From positions 342,124 through 406,123 of the forward strand of contig CBFFRQ010000040.1 of NCBI GenBank assembly GCA_965644315.1: DNA of 64,000 bases, given 5' to 3'. The stretch comes from Caecitellus pseudoparvulus (lineage: Eukaryota > Bigyra: Bicosoecida). The notes beneath the pieces are model-generated. The model was given only the letters and a program-made list of their open reading frames with translations, was not told the origin of the DNA and did not search any database. Shown here in pieces: positions 32,523 to 43,700 of this stretch; position 1 is the first letter of the stretch; the number at the start of each line of letters is the position of its first letter. The position numbers and the translations under genes are program-made.

Positions 32523-35500
32523 ATGGAAAGAGTGCAAGGGATGCCTGCTGAAGAGATCGAGGCGCTTGCCCGGCATCTGCGCGAGCACGTGGACATTCGG
32601 GATCGGTGCGTGGCTCCAACATGCGGGTATGTCTGGCTTCCATGGCACGTTGCCTTGGCGCGCCGCCACACCGCAGGGTGCACCGCATTCGCCTGTACCC
32701 CAACGTTTTCGTCGGTCAAGATGCCGTGTCGTGCCTGGTGTCGTCGGGAGTGGCGGCTGACCGCGCCCACGCCGTGGCGCTGGGAAGTGTGCTGCAGCAG
32801 GCGGGGTACATGCACCACGTGCACGATGACCACGACTTCGCCGACCAGTGGCTGTTCTTCCGCTTCTACGTGGACGAAGTGGACCTCGTCAACGATCCTG
32901 GCTTCTTCTCCCCCATCGTCTCCACCTCCACCAAGCTCGGAGCCCCGCTCACCGTGCAGCAAACGTCCCTCATCGCACTGCGCCACGGGCCCAAGCTGCT
33001 GCCCCTGCCCCGCCACGTGCCCTGGCGCCTGCCTGCCCACGTGTGGAGCAACAGCATCATCATCTCACCTGCTTGGGCCGATGCCTTCCACCGCGCTCTG
33101 GGCTGTGGCTGTGTGGTGCAGGTGGCGGCGCAGGTGGCGCTGCTGCGCCGCATCGCCCTCGCCGCTGCCATCGCAGAAGGCAGTGCCCCTGCCGTGCCCT
33201 GGCGGTGCCCCCCTCGTACAGAGTGGGAGACGGCCTCCTCTGGCGGCGGCGTGGTCGTGCAGCGCCTGCGCACATTCCCCGAGCCTGGCGTGGCCAAGGG
33301 CGACATGGGTGGCCGCGGAGTCAGCCACTTCTCAGCCTACCGCTCCTCCACCACCCTGCCCCTGCCCCTGCCCCTGACTGGCGCCCTCATCACCTCCATG
33401 CGCGCCCGTGTGCAGTGGGACCCCATGTGTGCCTTTGCGCAGTGCATGGGACCCGCCTTCCTCTTCGACCCTGCTCCCACACGCAGCGCGTCGGCGGAGG
33501 GTGGCGTGTCCACTTCCTCCCCCTCCTCCGGCGCACCAGGCAGCACGTCGCCGCAGAGCACACCTCCTGCCCGCATGCGCTCCGCCTCACACGGCGTGGA
33601 GGTGTCCATTCCGCAGGTGTCCTCGTCGGCTTCCCTGCCCGGCATGGTGTCGGGGTCGCCCACCGCCGCTGCGCGCAAGGGCCAGCCCACCCCACCCGCA
33701 GCAGCAGCGGAGCCGGAGGAAGAGCTCATGTCGCAGCGGTGGGCAGGGTGGTGGAAGAAGTCCCCCGTGGGGCGAGCCCTAGCTGGGGTGCTGTCGCCCG
33801 CGTCCACTGCTTCCCCTGCTCCTCCGCCCGCTCCAGGGGGTGATGAGACGGTGGCAACGGGCGTGTTCCGGCCCCCAGGATCGCCTCCGCCCACCCTGCC
33901 GACGGCGTCCAAAGGTGGGCACTTCTCAGCTGCCCTGCCTATGCTGCCCCCCACACCCACAGTGTCCCCGTACACTCTGCAAGCTCGGCAGGCGGCGCAG
34001 AACCTGCTGCAGAATTGCCAGCTGCTGTACCGGCGCATGCAGGCGGTGAGTGTCATGGGCAGCATGCGGGACTCGGTCGTGCTGCAGGACGTCTTCGTGC
34101 CACCGACTGCGTGGGTGGAGGAGGCTGAGGGGGGCAAAGGCAGTCCGCTGCCCGTGTCGGTGCTGCCGCAAGACGCGCCAGGGGTGGTGGAAGCGGCCAC
34201 CAAGGACCCCTCCCCCTCCCACGCACTGCTGCTGGAGGTGAGCCTGAAGCACCGCGCAGCGCCACCCCTGAAGGGCCTGCGGCGTGCTGACGTGATGATG
34301 ACTGTGTACCACCTGGCACCGTGCGAGGGGGGTGCGGCCACTCGGGTGACACTGCTGTCGCAGCTGCACCTGGCGGGCAAGATGCCCATCTGGGCAGCCG
34401 GCACCCTGAAGGAGTTCCAGACGGCACAGCCCCTGCGGCAGCTGGCGGACCTGGCTCGGCGCCTGGTGTCTGAGAAGGGCCCCGAGGCGCTGCAGGCAGC
34501 GGCCAAGGGCGCCAGCGCTGTCGCCTTCACGCGGTCCATGACGCGGCTGGCCAGCGGCGCGGTGGCTGCCCAGCACCGCAAGGTGCTGTCTGTGACAGCG
34601 TCGCCGCTCTCTGCCCGGGCGGTGCCTACCCTGCACACTGTGAGCGAAGACACCCTGGACACATCGGGGGGCGAGGGGTCAGGTGGGGACCCGTCCTCGA
34701 CGCAGCAGCCTGCGTCCCCCGCCCCAGCGCCACAGGCCTCCACTTCTGAGGGGTCTGGGGAGGCCACCGCAGGGGCTGGGGCGGGCATGTCGCCCATGTG
34801 CACAGAGGAGGAGCTGATGCACGAGCGCATCGCCCGGTCTTTCAAACGCAGTGGGGCGGCCCAGCCCTTGGAGGGGTATGAGTCGGATGGCTCAGACGGG
34901 GAGGAAGGGGGTGGGGATGCCGCTGACATGCCGGTGACCTCTGCTGGCAAGGTGGGCCCCAAGGACTTCATGGTGCTGGCAGTGCTGGGGCGGGGCGGGT
35001 ACGGCAAGGTGTTGCTGGTGCAGCATACGGGCACGCGGGCCCTGTACGCGATGAAGACGCTGAAGAAGAGCGCCGTCATCCGCCGCAAGCAGGTGGGGCG
35101 CACCATGGTGGAGAAGCTGATCCTGGAGCGCGTGGCACACCCCTTCATCGTGAACCTGGTCTTCTCCTTCCAGACACGCAAGAAGCTGTATATGGTCATG
35201 GAGTACGTGATGGGGGGGGACCTGTTCACGCTGCTGTCCACGCGTGGCCTTGCCAGTGAGCCCCGGGCCCGACTGTACATGGCGGAGATGATTCTGGCCC
35301 TGGAACACCTGCATGCGGCAGGGGTGGTGTACCGTGACCTGAAGCCGGAGAACGTCCTGCTGGACGCCGAGGGGCACTTGAAGCTGACTGACTTCGGGCT
35401 GTCTCGCCTGTCCAACAGGGAGGGGCAGTCAGTGGCTGACAGCGTCGCCAGCGCAGTGGCCAGCGCGACACACCTGCCCTCTGCGGCGGAGGAGGCCACC

Positions 35501-36142
35501 TTCAGCTTCTGCGGTACGGAGCAGTACATGGCGCCGGAGATGCTGCTGCAGAAGGGCGCTGGCGCCGCGGCAGACTGGTTCTCCCTCGGCATCGTGTTCA
35601 GCGAGATGATGACGGGGCGACACCCCTTCCGCGGCGCCTCGCACTTGGACACCCTGCGCAACATTGTGAACCCCAACGTGCCCCCCGCCACCGTGTCCAG
35701 TCTGTCTCCCTCCGCTGGCGCCCTGCTCGTCGGTCTCCTGCACGTGGATCCCGAGCGCCGCCTGGGCAGTGAGGCGGCAGGGGGCGTGGCGGCGCTCAAG
35801 TCGGCGCCCTTCTTCGCAGGTGTGGACTGGGATGTCGTGGCAGCGCGAGGGTACCAGCCCCTGTACGTGCCCCGCATCCAGGGCGGCGCAGACACCTCCA
35901 ACTTCGACACGGCCTTCACACGGGAGGCGCCTGTGGACAGCACGGCGTCCTCTGTCGCAGGGGCGGACCCAGACAAGTTCGCTGCCATCTTTGCAGAGCT
36001 GCCCTTCACCGCTGATGGACGGGCAGGGGACAGCGGGGACACCTGGCGATTCCCCGGCTTCTCTTTCGCTGACCAGGATGCCCTGGGCGAAGCGGTGGCA
36101 GATGCTGTGGACGAAGTGCTGGGCGCCGGTGCTGGCCAGTGA
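32523..36142 (+). CDS. AGC-family Ser/Thr kinase with DEP and START-like domains
   Basis: Exon 1 32523-32605 and exon 2 32677-36142 (donor GTGCGT, acceptor CACACCGCAG, phase 2) give 1,182 residues. The intron falls inside the DEP domain: HVDIRDRVHRIRLYPNVFVG, then the helix HAVALGSVLQQAGYMHHV and DQWLFFRFY. A long Pro/Ser/Ala-rich region follows, then about residues 470-640 a START-like region (SVVLQDVFVPP; HALLLEVSLKHRAAPPLKG; LSQLHLAGKMPIWAAGTLKE), moderately convincing. The kinase starts near residue 791: GRGGYGKV glycine loop, YAMKTLKK (VAIK Lys), YRDLKPENVLL catalytic loop, DFGLSRLS, an activation loop about 30 residues longer than usual ending FSFCGTEQYMAPE, then DWFSLGI. The AGC C-tail ends in the hydrophobic motif FPGFSF, whose Ser is the classic TORC2/PDK1-linked phosphosite. 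DEP and START-like parts suggest membrane or lipid recruitment. Confidence 0.93.
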
Positions 36143-36540
36143 CTTCACGTGCAAGGTATGGTGGGTGCAGCAGAGCAGGGTGACATGGCCCTGCTCCTCG
36201 CAACCCGGCAGCGCCGCGCCGACGGCGTGGTGCTTCTGAACAGCCTGCAATGCAAGTCTCGACCGTGGGGTGTATTCGGGGGCGCCGATTGCCAGTGCAG
36301 TCCACCGCGTGTGATAAACAGCACTTGCGTCGCAAGTGCTTGTACAGCGCGAGGGGGTATGAGCTGCTCAACAGCACGAGGGAACACCAATTGCAGGCAG
36401 CTCAACTTCCACCAAACTACAAGCCCCAACACCTCCTTGACCCACTGTTTCAATCGTTTGCGCAGACTTACTGGTGTGGCCATCTTCTGCAGGCAGCATT
36501 CAGGTTGCAAGTCACCGCGGAAATTGAGAAGCACCGCAGC
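36143..36540 (+). other. Spacer between AGC kinase and ankyrin gene
   Basis: AATGCA at 36249-36254 lies 107 bases after the kinase stop. The ankyrin frame is open from an ATG at 36250, but that part shows no ankyrin-like or other pattern. GCGGAAAT (reverse complement of ATTTCCGC) is at 36517-36524. Confidence 0.45.
36517..36524 (-). promoter_or_regulatory. ATTTCCGC motif (minus orientation) before the ankyrin gene
   Basis: Ends 17 bases before ATG 36541; same core as the other four copies. Confidence 0.25.
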
Positions 36541-37584
36541 ATGGCTACAGACTCAACTGCAAAGGGCGTGCAGGTCAAGTTCCTGGATGCGTGTGAAGCT
36601 GGTGATGTGGATGCACTGCGGCAGTTGCTCGGGGATGGAGGCAGGGCAGCAACGAAGGAAGTGGTGGAGGCTTTGTCAGAAAAGGCTGACAGCGACGGAG
36701 TTTCCTCCTGGTTTGACGCGAGTCAGGAAGGCAAGCCAAAACAGGCGCTTGAAAAGAAGCCATATTGGGACATCAGTATTCAGCCACGTTCTGGGAAATG
36801 GGTTGACTGTGGCCTTCTCATTGTCTGTGCCCTTGGTCGTGTAGAAGCGTTGCGAACGTTGCTGGCCCTGACTGGGCCACTGGAAGTGGATGTGCATGTA
36901 GAAAGCTCCCAGTTTGGAACTGAAGCCGCATTTCACAGCGCTTGCGCAAATGGCCGCGTGGAAATCGTTCGCGAGCTGCTATCGCTGACTGGCAGCCGGA
37001 GGGTCGACGTGTACCTTGGAAGCAAGAAGTACCCTGTAGGTGCACTGCGCTCTGCCTGCACGTGGGGCAACCTGGATGTTGTGAGAGAGCTCCTGGCCCT
37101 GAAAGGTGACAGGACGATGGATGTGCATGCAGGCTCCTGTGGTACTGCCCCATGCGAGGCCCCACTCTGCTCAGCTTGCGCGAATGGCCACGTGCATGTG
37201 GTGCGAGAGCTGCTCTCCTTGACCGGCGAGCGGAGAGTAGACGTGAACAGCCCGACCAAGTATGGATCTGGGGATCCCTTATGGTGGGCATGTGTGGGCG
37301 GTAATGTTGGGGTTGTGCGTGAGCTTCTGTCGCTCACTGGGGATCGAGAGGTGGATGTACATGCGCATTCTGAGTCAAACTTTCGTTTCGCGTGCAAGAA
37401 CGGCCATCGGGGTGTTGTGTGCGAGCTTCTGAAGCTCACAGGGGATCGATCTGTGCGGCCAGCATTCGAGGCGTGTCGGGAAGGGTATGGAGCCTACTTG
37501 CTCAAGCATGCTCTGTGGTACGGGTCTGAAACTGTGTGCTCTCGCCGGTCGATGTTGCTGCTGAGAGCCTCCGTGCGACACTGA
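36541..37584 (+). CDS. Ankyrin-repeat protein
   Basis: 347 residues from ATG 36541 (context GCAGC). An N-terminal helical part (FLDACEAGDVDALRQLLGDG) is itself ankyrin-like. After a Lys-rich insert come about six repeats built on A-C-x-N/W-G-x-V-x-V-V-R-E-L-L-x-L-T-G-D-R-x-V-D-V: SACANGRVEIVRELLSLTG, SACTWGNLDVVRELLALKG, SACANGHVHVVRELLSLTG, WACVGGNVGVVRELLSLTG, FACKNGHRGVVCELLKLTG. The repeats are about 36-40 residues, slightly longer than the standard 33. Ankyrin repeats mediate protein binding; the partner is unknown. No signal peptide or TM. An alternative in-frame ATG at 36250 would add 97 unremarkable residues. Base composition is less GC-rich than neighbouring housekeeping genes. Confidence 0.85.
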   Translation: MATDSTAKGVQVKFLDACEAGDVDALRQLLGDGGRAATKEVVEALSEKADSDGVSSWFDASQEGKPKQALEKKPYWDISIQPRSGKWVDCGLLIVCALGRVEALRTLLALTGPLEVDVHVESSQFGTEAAFHSACANGRVEIVRELLSLTGSRRVDVYLGSKKYPVGALRSACTWGNLDVVRELLALKGDRTMDVHAGSCGTAPCEAPLCSACANGHVHVVRELLSLTGERRVDVNSPTKYGSGDPLWWACVGGNVGVVRELLSLTGDREVDVHAHSESNFRFACKNGHRGVVCELLKLTGDRSVRPAFEACREGYGAYLLKHALWYGSETVCSRRSMLLLRASVRH

Positions 37585-37622
37585 AGAGAGCATTGCGGAG
37601 AAGTTCGACACTGTGCAGGTCT

Positions 37623-37628
37623 AATGCA
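37623..37628 (+). terminator. Candidate 3'-end signal (AATGCA) of the ankyrin gene
   Basis: Starts 39 bases after the stop. Confidence 0.3.
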
Positions 37629-37759
37629 CCTCCCACTTCCCCGCCTCGAGTCAAAATAAAGGCTTGGGCAATCCCAGTGACTCGCCAGTGCTCGTTTGCT
37701 GGCGCCTGCTCGGCTGATCTGTGCGTGGCGCACCTCGCAGGCAGCAACAAGGCAGGGCC

Positions 37760-40700
37760 ATGGCTGGGCCAGGCCAGGGAGGCTTGCCTCCCGGCATGCC
37801 CATGCCGCCGAACTTCCCCATGCCTCCAGGGGCAGCCATGCCGCCGCCGCCTGGCGTGGGCATGCCGCCTGGATTCCCCCCCGGAATGCATGGTGCAGGG
37901 GGCGGCTTGCCACCTGGAATGCCTCCGGGTTACTCGCCGTTTGCCGGGGGCATGCCATTTCCGCCACCCGGCGGGGCTGCCCATGGCGGCCCAGCGCCGA
38001 CGAAGGAGGAGCTGCTGGCGAAGGAAGCGAAGAAATGGGCCAGGAGTAATGCGAAGAAGTTTGCTGCCAAGCGCAAGGCTGGCTATGTGGACGTGCAGAA
38101 GGAAGACATGCCGCCCGAGCATGTGCGCAAGCTGATTCGAGACCGCGGCAGCATGGAGGCCAAGAAGTTCAGGCAGGACAAGCGAGTGTACTTGGGGGCG
38201 CTGAAGTATGTTCCCCACTCAGTCCTGAAGCTGCTGGAAAACATGCCCATGCCTTGGGAGCAGGTGCGTGTGCGCACGGCGTTCCGTTGGCGTTTCGCTT
38301 CACGGACAGGGCGGCGTTGTCGTTGGCTGGCTCCTTGGCGACCCCGTTTGGCACACTGTACGCCCTCTCTCCTCGCAGACTCGCAAGGTGAACGTCTTGT
38401 ACCACATCACGGGCGCGATCTCTTTCGTGAACGAGATCCCGTGGGTGATCGAGCCGCTTTTCCTGGCTCAGTGGAGCACGATGTGGATCATGATGCGGCG
38501 GGAGAAGCGAGACCGCCGGCACTTCAAGCGCATGCGCTTCCCCCCCTTTGACGACGAGGAGCCACCCCTGGACTTCCAGGACAACATCTTAGACGTGGAG
38601 GCGCTGGAGCCGATCATGATGGACCTGGACGAGGAGGACGACGAGGCCGTCATCGACTGGTTCTACGAGCACAAGGCGCTCGCCGACACCAACCTCGTCA
38701 GCGGCAAGTCCTACAAGTGGTGGCGTCTGCCAGTGGCCGTCATGGCCAACCTGCACCGCCTCGCCGGGCCGCTCATCTCGGACCTCGTGGACCGCAACTA
38801 CTTTCACCTGTTCGACTTGAAGTCGTTCTACACCGCCAAGGCCCTGAACGTGGCCATCCCCGGGGGACCCAAGTTCGAGCCGCTGTTCAGGGACGAAGAC
38901 GACGACGAGGACTGGAACGAGTTCAACGACATCCACAAGATCATCGTGCGGGCGCCCCTGCGCACGGAGTACAGGGTGGCCTTCCCCTACTTGTACAACA
39001 GCCGCCCACGCAAGGTGGTGCCGCAGGCGTACCACTACCCCCCCTCAGCGTACATCAAGCCAGAGGACCCCAACCTGCCCGCCTTCTACTACGACCCCAT
39101 CGTGAACCCCATCTCCGCCTTCCGCAAGGGCGGCAAGGGGGCCGCCAGCCTGCGCACACCGCCCAGTGCAGCAGCCGTGCCCGGTGGCGTGTGGCGGCCT
39201 GGCTGCCGCAGGGAGGAGGCGCCCGGCACCGTGCTGGACAGCGGCATGGACGCCGAGGCGGTGGCGGATGCCATGCAGTGGAGCGGCGGCGACAGAGTGC
39301 GGGGCCGTGCCCTGCAGGCCGCCTGCCCTGCCCACGAGGAGGACGGCGAAGTGGTGGTGCCGGGCGCTGGCTCTGCTCTGCTGGGCAGCACCCCCCTGTA
39401 CACGCCCAACACGGCCAACGGCATCGCGCTGTACTTTGCGCCACGCCCCTTTAACTTGCGTGCGGGCCACTGCCGCCGCGCCCAGGACATCCCCCTCGTG
39501 AAGGGCTGGTACAAGGAGCACTGCCCCCCCGGCATGCCCGTGAAGGTGCGTGTCTCGTACCAGAAGCTGCTCAAGTCGTGGGTGTTGAACGAGCTGCACT
39601 CGCGGCCGCCCAAGGCGGTGGCGAAGAAGTACCTCCTGCGCGCGCTGAAGGGCACGAAGTTCTTCCAGAGCACAGCACTGGACTGGGTGGAGGTGGGGCT
39701 GCAGGTGTGCCGGCAGGGGCACAACATGCTGAACTTGCTCATCCACCGCAAGGCGCTGACGTACCTGCACCTGGACTACAACTTCAACTTGAAGCCCACC
39801 AAGACGCTGACGACCAAGGAGCGCAAGAAGAGCCGCTTCGGCTCAGCCTTCCACTTGACACGAGAGATCCTCCGTCTGACCAAGCTGGTGGTGGACTCCC
39901 ACGTGCAGTACCGCTTGGGCAACATGGACGCCTTCCAGCTGGCGGACGGCTTGCAGTACATCTTCGCCCACGTCGGGCAGCTGACGGGTATGTACCGTTT
40001 CAAGTACCGCGTCATGCGGCAGATCCGTGCCTGCAAGGACCTCAAGCACGTCATCTACTACAGGTTCAACACGGGGCCAGTGGGCAAGGGACCAGGCGTG
40101 GGCATTTGGACGCCAGGCTGGCGCGTGTGGCTGTTCTTCCTGCGTGGCATCGTGCCGCTGCTGGAGCGGTGGCTGGGCAACCTCCTCGCCCGCCAGTTTG
40201 AGGGGCGGCACAACAAGAGCGCCGCCAAGAGCATCACGAAGCAGCGCGTGGAGAGCAACTACGACCTGGAGCTGCGCGCGGCGGTGATGCACGACATCCT
40301 GGACATGATGCCAGAGGGCGTGCGGGCGAACAAGGCACGCACCATCATGCAGCACTTGTCGGAGGCGTGGCGGTGCTGGAAGGCCAACATCCCGTGGAAG
40401 GTGCCGGGCATGCCTGCACCCGTGGAGAACATGATCCTGCGCTACGTCAAGAGCAAGGCGGACTGGTGGACGAGCATGGCGCACTACAACCGCGAGCGCA
40501 TCCGCCGGGGGGCCACGGTGGACAAGACCGTGTGCAAGAAGAACCTGGGCGCCCTCACTCGCCTGTACTTGAAGGCAGAGCAGGAGCGCCAGCACAACTA
40601 CCTGAAGGACGGGCCCTACGTGACGGCGGAGGAGGCGGTGGCCATCTACACCACCACCGTGCACTGGCTTGAGAGCCGCAAGTTCCGGCCCATCCCCTTC

Positions 40701-43700
40701 CCCCCCCTCTCCTACAAGCACGACACGAAGCTGCTGATCCTGGCCCTGGAGCGCATCAAGGAGATTTACATGGCCAAGAGCCGCCTGAACACGGTGGAGC
40801 GCACGGAGCTGGGCCTGGTGGAGTCGGCGTACGACAACCCACACGAGACGCTGGCGCGCGTGAAGCGGCACCTGCTGACGCAGCGCACATTCAAGGAGGT
40901 GGGCATCGAGTTCATGGACCTGTACTCCCACCTCATCCCAGTGTATCGCATCGACCCCCTGGAGAAGATCACCGACTGCTACCTGGACCAGTACCTGTGG
41001 TACGAAGGGGACAAGCGGCGCCTGTTCCCCAACTGGGTGAAGCCGGCGGACAGCGAGCCCCCCCCCATCTTGGTGCACCGCTGGTGCCAGGCGGCCAACA
41101 ACCTCGTGGACGTGTGGGACACCAGCGGAAACGAGTGCGTCGTTCTGCTGCAGAGCACCCTGGAGAAGGTGTTCGAGAAGGTGGACTTGACGCTGCTGAA
41201 CCGCCTGCTGCGGCTGGTGGTGGACCACAGCATCGCGGACTACATGACGGGCAAGAACAGCGTCGCCCTCTCCTACAAGGACATGGACCACACGAACTCC
41301 TACGGCCTCATCCGTGGCCTGCAGTTCGCCTCATTCGCCTTCCAGTACTACGGGCTGGTGCTGGACCTGCTGGCGCTGGGCTTGACGCGGGCGGAGGAGC
41401 TGGCGGGGCCGCCCGACGTGCCCAACGACTTCCTCACCTTCCCCGACGAGGAGACGGAGGTGGCGCACCCCATCCGCATGTACATGCGGTACGTGGACAA
41501 GGTGTACATGCTCTTCCGCTTCACGGCTGACGAGAGCAAGGACTTGATCCAGCGGTACCTGACAGAGCACCCCGACCCCAACAACGAGAACGTCGTCGGG
41601 TACACCAACAAGAAGTGCTGGCCGCGGGATGCGCGCATGCGCCTCATGAAGCACGACGTGAACCTGGGCCGGGCGACGTTCTGGGAGATCAAGAACCGCC
41701 TGCCGCGGTCCCTGACGACGCTGGAGTGGGACAACTCCTTCGTCAGCGTGTACAGCCGGGACAACCCCAACTTGCTCTTTGACATGTGCGGCTTCGAGGT
41801 GCGCATCCTGCCCAAGTGTCGCGCGGCGGGCGGCATTCTCGTCGCGCGGGACGGCGTGTGGGCGCTGCTGAACGACGTGACCAAGGAGCGCACGGCGCAG
41901 GCATTCCTGCGCGTGGAGGAGGCTGCCCAGCGCACGTTCGAGAACCGCATCCGGCAGATCCTCATGTCCTCGGGCAGCACGACCTTCACGAAAGTGGCCA
42001 ACAAGTGGAACTCTGCCCTCATCGGGCTCATGACGTACTTCCGCGAGGCCGTTATCCACACGGAGGAGCTGCTGGACCTGCTGGTCAAGTGCGAGAGCAA
42101 GATCCAGACCCGCATCAAGATCGGCCTGAACTCCAAGATGCCCTCGCGGTTCCCTCCCGCGACCATGTACACGCCCAAGGAGCTGGGTGGCCTTGGCATG
42201 ATCAGCATGGGGCACATCCTCATCCCGCAGTCCGACCTGCGATACTCCCGGCAGACGGAGGCGTCCGTGACGCACTTCCGAGCAGGGATGACCCATGAAG
42301 CGGACCAGTTCATCCCCAACCTGTACCGGTACATCATGCCATGGGAGAGCGAGATCGTGGACTCCCAGCGCGTGTGGGCGGAGTACGCAGTGAAGCGCGC
42401 TGAAGCCGCCGCGCAGAGCCGCCGCCTGACGCTGGAGGACTTGGAGGACAGCTGGGACCGGGGCATTCCCCGCATCAACACGCTGTTCCAGAAGGACCGC
42501 CACACCCTGGCGTACGACAAGGGGTGGCGTGTGCGCACGCACTTCCAGCAGTTCCAGCTGACGCGCCAGAACCAGTTCTGGTGGACCAACGCCCGGCACG
42601 ACGGCAAGCTGTGGAACTTGAACAACTACCGCACAGACGTGATCCAGGCGCTGGGCGGCGTGGAGGGCATCCTGGAGCACACGCTGTTCCGGGGCACGTA
42701 CTTCTCCACGTGGGAGGGCCTGTTCTGGGAGAAGGCCTCTGGCTTCGAGGAGTCCATGAAGTACAAGAAGATTACGAACGCGCAGCGCATGGGTCTGAAC
42801 CAAATCCCCAATCGCCGCTTTGCGCTGTGGTGGTCCCCCACCCTGAACCGTGCCAACGTGTACGTGGGCTTCCAGGTGCAGCTGGACTTGACGGGCATCT
42901 TCATGCACGGCAAGCTGCCAGTGCTGAAGATCAGCCTCATCCAGATCTTCAGGGCGCACTTGTGGCAGAAGATCCACGAGAGCGTCGTCATGGACCTGTG
43001 CCAGGTGCTGGACATGGAGATGGACTCGCTGGACATCGAGAACGTGCAGAAGGAGACCATCCACCCGCGCAAGTCGTACAAGATGAACTCTTCCTGCGCC
43101 GACATCCTGCTGTTCGCGTCGTACAAGTGGCAGGTCAGCCAGCCGTCCCTGCTGGGGGACACGTCGGACAACTACACCGGCACCACCTCCAACAAGTGGT
43201 GGGTGGATGTGCAGCTGCGCTGGGGCGACTTTGACTCCCACGACGTGGAGCGGTACAGCCGTGCCAAGTTCCTGGACTACACGACTGACAACATGAGCCA
43301 CTACCCGTCCCCCACGGGGGCGCTCTTTGCCATTGACCTCGCGTACAACCTGTACTCGGGCTTCGGGAACTGGTTCCCCGGCGTCAAGCCCCTCATGCAG
43401 CAGGCCATGGCGAAGATCATGAAGGTGAACCCTGCCCTGTACGTCCTGCGGGAGCGCGTGCGCAAGGGGCTGCAGCTGTACTCGTCAGAGCCCACGGAGC
43501 CGTACCTGAGCAGTCAGAACTACTCGGAGCTGTTCTCGTCGCAGAACATCTGGTTCGTGGACGACAGCCAGGTGTACCGCTTGACGACGCACAAGACCTT
43601 CGAGGGCAACTTGACGTCCAAGCCTATGAACGGCGCCATCATCATCTTCAACCCGCGCACTGGGCGCCTGTGGCTGAAGGTCATCCACACCAGTGTCTGG

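Noticed and set aside
33337-36042. 901-codon minus-strand open frame opposite the AGC kinase
   Set aside because: Same antisense effect; the plus strand carries complete kinase motifs.
36250-36540. Longer ankyrin protein from ATG 36250
   Set aside because: No ankyrin pattern in the extra 97 residues, and this ATG overlaps the candidate 3' signal of the kinase gene; kept only as an alternative.
39843-43301. Minus-strand open frames of 482 and 656 codons opposite PRP8
   Set aside because: Antisense of PRP8, whose conservation on the plus strand is decisive.
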